Of a DNA stretch of 48,247 nt, positions 41,250 to 48,247 are shown in pieces; position 1 is the stretch's first letter, and each line of letters starts with the position of its first letter. The position numbers were made by a program, and so were the translations under genes. The DNA is from CAZIKB01 sp964539665 (GTDB lineage: Bacteria > Zhuqueibacterota > Zhuqueibacteria > Oceanimicrobiales > Oceanimicrobiaceae). The stretch spans positions 1 to 48,247 of the forward strand of contig CAZIKB010000043.1 in assembly GCA_964539665.1 (NCBI GenBank). Reading direction: 5' to 3'. The notes under the pieces were generated by a model, which had not been told where the DNA came from, did no database searches, and saw only the letters and a program-made list of their open reading frames with translations.

Positions 41250-43913
41250 TCAGTGAACAGGCAGCCAATAGCTAAATTTTACAGCTAAGAAATTATCTCC
41301 ATCTGCTGAAAAGCTGTCCAGCAATGCGCCTGGTTTGACCAGGTTTCCATGCTCCTTTTCAGAAGACCTGTCCTGCTGCCAGACTAAAAAGAAGGTGCTG
41401 CCTCGACGCCACTCCCAGCGCAACACGAAATTGCTGCGGAAAGAACGATAGTTGAAGTCCCTGTTTTCTAACTCAAAACTATCGGCGCTATCTGTGACCT
41501 GAAGTGAACCATCTGGATTTGTAGATAATGTAGTTCCATCGGTTCCATAGATCCGTAAATGTTTACTGCGTGGCTCTAATAATTCCCCGTGATTAAATCG
41601 CCTGCCACTTGCGGCGTAGGGCTCAGCATAAAATTCTAAGCTCAGATCCGGGGTAATGGCATAGTTCAGTCTGACTTGTGTGGATAGTCTGCTGCGATCG
41701 ATGAAAGAAAAGACATATCTTGTTTCAAATGTTTCTATTCTACCTCCCTCAAACTCATCGAAATACTGCCGCGGATTTCTTGAACGTGAATAGCCGGGAT
41801 TGAGCGAAAGTGACCACTGATCACCTGGTTTAAGAGAGAGCCGACCGCCAGTGCTAAATTTCCAACCGCCAAGCTCATCATCACTATAGGAAATACGAGT
41901 ATTCCAATTGGTTTTGGATGCACGATTATTTGAAAATCTTGCGTTAATTTGCCAATTCGAACCCTCTCCCATTAATGGACCGCCTCTGGTCAGGTTAGTG
42001 CTATAGGCTGCTGCATTATAATCAAAGCTAATTGAGCTATGCCAAAAATTTATCCAGGTAAAACGAAGGTTTACATCAAATGATGTGCGTAATCTGTCAC
42101 CAGAATAATTCCATTCATTCATACCAGACAACTCCACCTCGTAATCTCTGAATATTTCACCAGGTTTCGTCTCACGATAACTCAAATTACCTGAAAAAGA
42201 AAGTTCATCTGTCGATCTTAAACGCCCCATGTCATTAATTGCAAAGTTTGGAGATAATGCGCTAAAACCTCCATGCCACAACCAGTGCTTTCCACTATTC
42301 TTACTAAATCTTATACTGCCAGTATAACCGAACAACGATGTGCGCGAAGAATCGAGAGTCACGTGCGTGGCGTCTGGCCGTTGAAAATAGCGTGCACTAG
42401 AATTCTGGACGCTGGCAATTGCCAGTGGATTTCCATCAATGTATGAAAACCCAACGTCACCACTCAAAATGTATTTCCCACCCTGGAAGCGTAGATTCCA
42501 ATCTGTTTTACCGCTGTAAGCTTGTTTGTTCAACTCTTCGGCTAAAAGATCACCTGCAGAAACATCCCGACGCATTCCAGTTAACATTAATCCGAAAGTC
42601 GAAGCCGAAGGTCCGAATTCCTGCTGCAGTCGCATAACAGCAAATCCGGTAAGAGGTTCCACTTCCGCGCTACTTGTAGAATCAGCGGCAGGGTGATATA
42701 TTTTTGCATGCTCACGAGCTGTGACTGCACCAAGAATCCCAATTGATAATCCTGAATTGTAGCGGCCAGTTAATTTGGCGGCGCTTAAAATAGTGGAATT
42801 TTCCGGAGTATCAACATATACCTCTTCCTCGTCTTCATCTATATCACCATGTGGACGACCGCCTATGCGCCGTGAATAAAAATACGAAGGGCGCCATCGG
42901 CCGCCTTCTTCAAACAATTGTTTTCCCTCAATAAAAAAGGGCCGTTTCTCGTCGAAGAAAGTCTCAAAAGCAGTTAAATTAACTTCTGCGGGATCGGCTT
43001 CCACCTGACCGAAATCGGGATTCACCGTTGCATCTAACGTAAGATTTGGACCCAGTCCCATTTTCAGGTCTAATCCAACTCTTGAAGTAAAATCACTGCC
43101 ATCTTTAAATGGATCATTAGAATCCACATCGCTTGTAAATGTCGCATTACTGGCTTCATACGGCAGGAGTTCGATTCGTCGAGATGATCGAATGCCTTCG
43201 ATTCCGACCAGGTCGCCAAATCGTGATACCCAGCCTGTTTCGTTCTTGGGTACGAGCACCCAATAAAGATCTTCATTGGTGTTTGGAATATAACGGTTTA
43301 CATTCACACCCCAGACCTGCTTTTCTTTATTATTGAAACGAAGCTGGGAGAATGGAATTTTCATTTCAGCGTGCCATCCTTGCGAATTTATAGAAGCTTT
43401 CCCTTCCCAAACGGGATTAAATGAGAATTCTCTGTCGCGATGCCCATCCTCGTCGCTTGGATTATAATAATCAATTCGTACACCTGCCGTCGTTAATCCA
43501 AAACTATAAGCAGTGCGTCGATCATAGTAGGTGTCCAGAGAAATCGTGATTTTCTCAGTATTGCTAGATCTGTCACGACGGGTAACATAGGCTCGAATTT
43601 CATCAGGTTTATTAGAAAACATGCGTGCGCCGATATAAAGAAAGCGATCATCATAAAGAAATCCAACTTCCGTTTTATTCATAGCTGGTTCACCTTCATC
43701 CGGATTTTTTTGCAGAAAGCCAGAAACAAATTCGGCATGATTCCAGGCTTCATCATCCAGAATGCCGTCAAGGTGAGGCTGGTTCTGTTCAACAGGTTTG
43801 GCGGTTATATCTTTAAGTTTGCTGACATCACCGTCGTCAGAATAGCTTGCAGATACTATACAAATAGAAAACGCTATAAATAGAATAATCACAAATTGCC
43901 ATTTAATACTCAT
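41250..43913 (-). CDS. DUF5916 / carbohydrate-binding-family-9-like outer membrane protein
   Basis: The 887-residue product has a signal peptide (to about residue 25). A CBM9-like N-terminal domain follows (about 40-230; L-D-G-I-L-D-D-E-A-W-N and D-D-R-F-L-Y-I-G-A). Then comes a long beta-rich region that matches the DUF5916 pattern (N-P-D-F-G-Q-V-E-A-D-P-A-E-V-N-L and E-K-R-P-F-F-I-E-G). The C-terminal half alternates polar and aromatic residues like an outer-membrane barrel. Its function is unknown; sugar or peptide uptake roles are only suggested by the CBM9 part. The second ATG at 43913 is chosen because GAGGGAG sits just before it; the first ATG at 43925 would add four residues. Confidence 0.85.
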   Translation of the reverse strand: MSIKWQFVIILFIAFSICIVSASYSDDGDVSKLKDITAKPVEQNQPHLDGILDDEAWNHAEFVSGFLQKNPDEGEPAMNKTEVGFLYDDRFLYIGARMFSNKPDEIRAYVTRRDRSSNTEKITISLDTYYDRRTAYSFGLTTAGVRIDYYNPSDEDGHRDREFSFNPVWEGKASINSQGWHAEMKIPFSQLRFNNKEKQVWGVNVNRYIPNTNEDLYWVLVPKNETGWVSRFGDLVGIEGIRSSRRIELLPYEASNATFTSDVDSNDPFKDGSDFTSRVGLDLKMGLGPNLTLDATVNPDFGQVEADPAEVNLTAFETFFDEKRPFFIEGKQLFEEGGRWRPSYFYSRRIGGRPHGDIDEDEEEVYVDTPENSTILSAAKLTGRYNSGLSIGILGAVTAREHAKIYHPAADSTSSAEVEPLTGFAVMRLQQEFGPSASTFGLMLTGMRRDVSAGDLLAEELNKQAYSGKTDWNLRFQGGKYILSGDVGFSYIDGNPLAIASVQNSSARYFQRPDATHVTLDSSRTSLFGYTGSIRFSKNSGKHWLWHGGFSALSPNFAINDMGRLRSTDELSFSGNLSYRETKPGEIFRDYEVELSGMNEWNYSGDRLRTSFDVNLRFTWINFWHSSISFDYNAAAYSTNLTRGGPLMGEGSNWQINARFSNNRASKTNWNTRISYSDDELGGWKFSTGGRLSLKPGDQWSLSLNPGYSRSRNPRQYFDEFEGGRIETFETRYVFSFIDRSRLSTQVRLNYAITPDLSLEFYAEPYAASGRRFNHGELLEPRSKHLRIYGTDGTTLSTNPDGSLQVTDSADSFELENRDFNYRSFRSNFVLRWEWRRGSTFFLVWQQDRSSEKEHGNLVKPGALLDSFSADGDNFLAVKFSYWLPVH

Positions 43914-44036
43914 TCGCTCCCTCATTTAATTTTATTTGAAGATTTCGGAAAAAACTTATCAATAAGCAATATACACCGGAGACTGTGGTTCCTTCAAATA
44001 TTTATTAATAAAATATTAAAATAAGGGATAAATAGA

Positions 44037-46495
44037 TCACTCATACCTTAACGATTTCACGGGATCGGAAACTGCTGCTCTGATCGCCTGATAACTCACG
44101 GTAATCAGCGCAATTAAAAGCGTAAGAATAGTTGCTAATACAAACGTATCTATTTGATAATTAATATTTATCCGATAAGCAAAATCCTGTAACCATTTGT
44201 TCATGGCAAAATAAGCCACAGGCCAGGATACCAGGGTTGCTAAAACCACCAGAACAGTAAATTCTCTGGTTAGAAGATAAACTACGCTGGATATCGAAGC
44301 TCCAAGAACTTTTCGAATACCTATTTCCTGAGTACGCTGTTCAGCAATAAACGATGCCAGACCGAACAATCCAAGGCAGGCAATGAATATCGCTAATAAA
44401 GAAAAGGCAATGAAAATTTGACCCAATTTGAGCTCTGAGTTATACAATTGATCATACCGCTCATCCAGGAAAGAGTAAATGAAAGGAAAGTTCGGACGGT
44501 ATTCCTGCCATTTTTTTGTAGAAATTCTAAGGTCGCAGCGATGTCTTGTGGGTGTTCAGGCCGAATTTTCACTGATATTTGGTTAAAGCTTCTTGAACTT
44601 ATAATCATAACAATTGGCGTGATCGGTTCATGCAGCGATTCATAGTGGAAGTCTTTTACAACACCGATGATTTTGCCTTTTCTGCCTCCGTACTGAAATG
44701 AACGGTCAATTGCCTCTTCAGCAGACTCCCAGCCAATTTTCTTAACCGCCATTTCATTTAAAATAAAAGCTTCGGTTGAATCGGTGGGGAATTCAACCGA
44801 AAAATTGCGGCCTGCTGCCAGTTCGATTCCATAGGTATCAATGAAATCGTGGTCGACACGAACATTGGCGATTCTAAAGTCTACCGGTTCGGTTTTGTCG
44901 TCATCAACAATTCGGGCACCTGATGAGTCGAGTAACCTGCTGGAAGGCACACGTTTTGAAGCTGTCACTCCAACGATGCCCGGTTGCTGCAACAGTTGAT
45001 TTTTAAATGATGCAAATCTCTGAATCATTTGACTGCTTGGTGGCAGGACGACTATATGCTCGTTGTTTAAACCCAGGTTTTTATTGCTGCAATATTCCAG
45101 TTGATTGTGAACCACACCCACACTAATGATCAATAGGATTGAAATCGCAAATTGGAAAACTACCAGGATGGTTCTGAATCTTGACTTAGTCGAATTAGTT
45201 AATTTTGCACTTTTCAGTACTTTAACTGGTTGAAAGCTGGAAAGAAACAATGCGGGATAACTCCCTGCTATCATTCCGACGATTAAAGCAATCCCGACCA
45301 AACCGCAAAAAGTGAATAAGTTGCCAGAGATATCTAAACTTAGCTCCTTACCGACAAAATCACTAAAATCAGGCAGCATAAGCCTGACCAAAACTATTGC
45401 CAGGAGCAATGAAATAAATGACAGTAAGATCGACTCCCCTAAAAATTGGAGAATTATCATTTTGCGATTGGCGCCGACAACTTTTCGTAAGCCTACTTCT
45501 CTGGCGCGATTAGCGGAGCGGGCGGTTGCGAGATTCATAAAATTGATACACGCGATAAGCAAAACAAACAGAGCAACGGATGAAAAAATATACACATTTG
45601 CAATGTTGCCGTTGGCTTCGATTTCAGAATCCAGGTGGGAATGAAGGTGAATGTCAGTTAATTTCCACAGGTGTAATTTATTTCGAATACTTGGAGCCTG
45701 GGATGGCGGCTGACCGGATCTCTGCTGAATAGCCGCCCCATAATGTTTATCAATAAATCCCGGCAATTGAGCCTCCAGGCTTTGATAATTATATCCTTTG
45801 GGTAATAATAAGAAGGTTGAATAGTTGTTACTTCCCCAGTTTTTAAATTCAGAATCTCCAAAAGCCTGCTCTAATGCTTTCATAGAGCCAAGTAAATCAA
45901 AATGGAAGTGCGAATTGCGTGGCATGTCCCGCATTACGCCCGATACTTTCAGATCAATTTTGACTTCTCCTTGAATCTCAAAATTGACAACCTTCCCTAT
46001 TGGATCTTCCTCGCCAAAATATTTTTGTGCTGTTGTTTCGGTTAAAACAACACTGGTAGGATTAACCAGAGCGGTTTTGGGATCGCCGTGGATGAATGGC
46101 AGGGTAAAAACATCAAAAATATCAGGATCCGAGAAATAAAAACGACTCTCCTGAAAATGTTTTTCATTATAGCTGATTAAAGGACTACCGCCACTGCTTA
46201 TTCTAACCGAGTGAATTATTTCTGAGAAATCATTTTTCAATAAAGGCGAGATTGGCGGGGCCACATGTCCCAGATGTAAACTGGACGAGCCGTCCGAGTT
46301 GAACCATTGCCGGCTTACCCGGTATATTTGGTCGGCTTTTTCATGATAGGTATCATAACTGAACTCGTCCTGAACAAAAAGCAGAATTAAAATACAGCAA
46401 GCCATTCCAATAGTAAGTCCTGAAAGGTTAATAAATGAATAACCTTTATATTTTAAAAGATTTCTTAGAGCAATCTTTATGTAGTTTTTGAACAT
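44037..46495 (-). pseudogene. FtsX/MacB-like ABC transporter permease, interrupted by a one-base frameshift
   Basis: Two overlapping frames on this strand make one permease. The upstream part (44393-46495) supplies the N-terminal span, the periplasmic MacB-like domain and the first FtsX block. The downstream part (44037-44447) supplies the last span group, ending D-P-V-K-S-L-R-Y-E. The frame is lost in a run of seven A (T at 44511-44517 on the plus strand); after that the first frame runs on into unrelated residues. Adding one A restores L-Q-K-K-W-Q-E-Y-R-P and continues into the second frame, giving about 819 residues, the usual length. An AAGGAGG site precedes the ATG at 46495. No ATPase gene is adjacent. 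A base-call error, a real mutation, or programmed -1 frameshifting are all possible. Confidence 0.88.
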
Positions 46496-46580
46496 GCGGC
46501 TGCCTCCTTTTTGGGACTTATTGATTTAATGATTTTTATGACGCCTCGAACGCATCAGGTTTAAGGGAATGTGGGTATAA

Positions 46581-46665
46581 GTTATAAGAGAATAAGGACC
46601 AAAGGTCAGCATTATCTGATCTTCACATTAAACTGTACTTCCACATATCCTTATCACTTTATAAC
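46581..46665. repeat. Imperfect inverted repeat of TTATAAG type
   Basis: GTTATAAGAGAATAAGGA (46581-46598) and TCCTTATCACTTTATAAC (46648-46665) are inverted copies matching at most positions. The arrangement is downstream of the minus-strand serine hydrolase and could end its transcript. A related TTATAAGG segment lies near 35135. Confidence 0.4.
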
Positions 46666-46683
46666 CTTATTTCCTTTTAACCG

Positions 46684-48210
46684 TCATTTTCCGCTCAATT
46701 TTTCCAGCATTTCCTTTCCCTGTGTGTTATCCGGATTCAGCTCCAGAGACTTTTTATAGTTTTGAATGGCCAGGTCTTTCTGCCCGTTTTCCATGTAGGC
46801 TTCGCCCAGGCTATCGTACACATTCCATGAATCTGGATAATCTTGAACGTTCACTTTAAACACCGCGATAGCCTCATCCATCTGACGCGATCTCATAAAA
46901 TGATAACCCAGTCTATTCATAGCGCTTTCTTCAAACACGGGGGAGTCATCCTGGCGTTCGGATTTCAAAGAATTGTATAAATTCAAGGCGTGTTCAATGC
47001 CATTGTTAATAATTGCTTTAGCGAATTTTTTCACTGGAGATTTATACGAATCATAATTAAGCCAGGCAAAAGCCGGGTGCTCTCCTCCAATTGCAGCTTG
47101 TACTATCTCATCCCGAATGGACAATCCATTTTCGCTATTTGTAAAATAAACCACACCGATTTTCTGCTTTTCGAAAGCTACGATATAACACCTGTAAATT
47201 CCCTGATCACCCCAATGCCAGAAGGATGTTCCCTCTTTAGTATTTTGCAAACCCCAGCCTAACCCCCAGGAGTTAACTTCAGACAGCTCAGCAGAATCAT
47301 TCTGAATGCAGTTCACACAATTTTTATCCAATTGAATTTGAGAAGTCAGCATCTCTTTTAAGGTTGCATTTTTCAGTCCTGTCCCCTGCAGAATGGCGTT
47401 TACATATTTTGCATAATCAAGAGCCGTTGTGTAAAGACTGGCGGCGGCGTTTGCTTTTGTCATGTGGTCGCGTTTGATTGCTACTCCAAATTCCGCATGT
47501 CCAATTGCATAATTGGGCTCATACTTTTCAAGCCAAACATAACTGCTGTTATGCATTCCAAGTGGTTCAAATACAGTTTCGATCATGAAATCAGTTAAAG
47601 ACTTACCGGTTAGATGTTCTACTACTTTTTGCAAATAAACAAAACCTTCTCCTGAATAGCTGAATTTTTCACCTGGGGTGAAATGAATTTTTAAATCACC
47701 TCCTCTGGGCCGCCAGTTCGGAAAACCGGTGGTATGGCTCATCACCCGGCGTGCAGTAATTTGGTCGATTCTTTCGTCACTCTCAATATATTTTTTGGGT
47801 AAATAATTGGAAAGAGGTGTATCTAAATCCAGTATTCCTGCTTCGACCAATTTGAGAACCGCATACGCAAAAACTGTCTTGCTGAGGGAAGCAGCCTGAA
47901 AAATCATGCTATCGTTAATGGCTTCATTTGTTTCCAGACTCTTAACGCCATAACTGCTATTCCACATGATTTCGGCATCTCGAATGACCGCAATCGTGAG
48001 CCCGGGAACGTCTGCACTGTCCATCAATTGAGGTATTAACTGCTCAATCTCGGTTATCAATTTTTGTTTGTCAAAGTGTGTTCTCAAAGTGATGGAAGAT
48101 GATTCATTACTTTGGAAATTTTCTTGAGAACAATTTTGGGCAGTAATTGTGAAAATTGTGATACCAAAGAATATGAAAACTGATTGATAATTTTTTTGTC
48201 GAGTAGACAT
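46684..48210 (-). CDS. Exported serine hydrolase (class C beta-lactamase-like) with C-terminal TPRs
   Basis: This 508-residue protein has an export signal (to about residue 27, with T-A-Q-N-C, possibly a lipoprotein) and then a beta-lactamase/penicillin-binding fold. The nucleophile motif is S108-L-S-K111, the second motif is Y185-S-G (in place of Y-x-N), and the third is H332-W-G. Such proteins are usually esterases or D-Ala-D-Ala peptidases rather than antibiotic-resistance enzymes. The last 80 residues form two TPR units (about 430-505). The family is often found next to ABC or FtsX-like genes, as here. An AGGAG site precedes the ATG. Confidence 0.9.
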   Translation of the reverse strand: MSTRQKNYQSVFIFFGITIFTITAQNCSQENFQSNESSSITLRTHFDKQKLITEIEQLIPQLMDSADVPGLTIAVIRDAEIMWNSSYGVKSLETNEAINDSMIFQAASLSKTVFAYAVLKLVEAGILDLDTPLSNYLPKKYIESDERIDQITARRVMSHTTGFPNWRPRGGDLKIHFTPGEKFSYSGEGFVYLQKVVEHLTGKSLTDFMIETVFEPLGMHNSSYVWLEKYEPNYAIGHAEFGVAIKRDHMTKANAAASLYTTALDYAKYVNAILQGTGLKNATLKEMLTSQIQLDKNCVNCIQNDSAELSEVNSWGLGWGLQNTKEGTSFWHWGDQGIYRCYIVAFEKQKIGVVYFTNSENGLSIRDEIVQAAIGGEHPAFAWLNYDSYKSPVKKFAKAIINNGIEHALNLYNSLKSERQDDSPVFEESAMNRLGYHFMRSRQMDEAIAVFKVNVQDYPDSWNVYDSLGEAYMENGQKDLAIQNYKKSLELNPDNTQGKEMLEKLSGK

Positions 48211-48247
48211 AATATGACTCCTATATTAATACACGTACATTAAGACA

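Noticed and set aside
46684..48210. Beta-lactamase resistance gene
   Set aside because: The second motif is Y-S-G instead of Y-x-N and the protein has a TPR tail, which points to an esterase or peptidase-like relative, not a resistance enzyme.
1..48247. CRISPR arrays, tRNA, rRNA, integrases, transposases
   Set aside because: No regularly spaced repeat series, no recognisable tRNA cloverleaf and no mobility gene were seen in a visual scan; short tRNA-like genes could be missed without a program.

Overview
The window looks like a chromosome fragment of an uncultured bacterium of the FCB superphylum, outside Bacteroidota proper; Calditrichota or KSB1-like lineages fit best. The clues are a secreted amylase ending in an N-Y-P-N-P-F-N-P type C-terminal sorting domain, a DUF5916 outer-membrane-type protein, an FtsX/MacB-like permease of about 820 residues, two exported S9 peptidases, a YCF48-like repeat protein, and multi-PAS/GAF sensor kinases. 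Two well-formed promoters have TTGACA-N17-TAT(T/A)TT-like spacing, i.e. ordinary sigma-70 type rather than the Bacteroidetes type. The taxonomic call is inference. Base composition is AT-rich to moderate by eye. No rRNA, tRNA, CRISPR array, integrase or transposase gene was seen.

Layout. Positions 1-7205 hold an exported S9 peptidase (+), a repeat-rich intergenic element, an SDR oxidoreductase (-), a YCF48-like exported protein (-), and an MsbA-like ABC exporter (-) followed by two tiny possible ORFs. Positions 7206-18950 are the centrepiece, a plus-strand molybdenum-hydroxylase/purine locus: xanthine dehydrogenase Fe-S/FAD subunit and Mo subunit, SsnA aminohydrolase, a HicB-HicA pair, a shortened YgfK, a solitary HicB, and a selenium-dependent xanthine dehydrogenase (2Fe-2S/Mo fusion). 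Positions 19196-30817 (+) hold a GAF histidine kinase, a secreted GH13 amylase, a second S9 peptidase, a small lipoprotein, a SUMF1 protein, an aldehyde dehydrogenase, a zinc-ribbon gene interrupted by two in-frame TGA codons, an Ntn-type amide hydrolase and a thioredoxin-like lipoprotein. Positions 31079-34962 (-) hold an ABC ATPase, a 95-residue membrane protein and a PDZ/7TM/GAF/SpoIIE phosphatase. This gene is divergent from a 1459-residue receiver/PAS/GAF/histidine kinase (35281-39660). The rest holds a small membrane protein, a HEQAH putative metalloprotease, a DUF5916 protein, a frameshifted FtsX-family permease and a serine hydrolase with TPRs.

How the genes may work together. ssnA, ygfK and the Se-dependent xanthine dehydrogenase are the known signature of selenium-dependent molybdenum hydroxylases. 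Here the conventional XDH subunits sit in front of them, so the locus is probably for purine or related N-heterocycle hydroxylation and catabolism. What is unusual is that YgfK keeps its N-terminal barrel and its C-terminal two-cluster ferredoxin but lacks the central flavin/NAD(P)H module, that no separate FAD subunit accompanies the Se-XDH, and that HicAB-type genes are wedged between the enzymes with a palindromic site inside their promoter. The two signalling proteins around 35 kb form a likely sensory pair. The two most checkable oddities elsewhere are the zinc-ribbon gene, whose second TGA lies exactly at a metal-binding cysteine, and the permease, whose frame is broken at a run of seven A that is also a plausible -1 slippery site.
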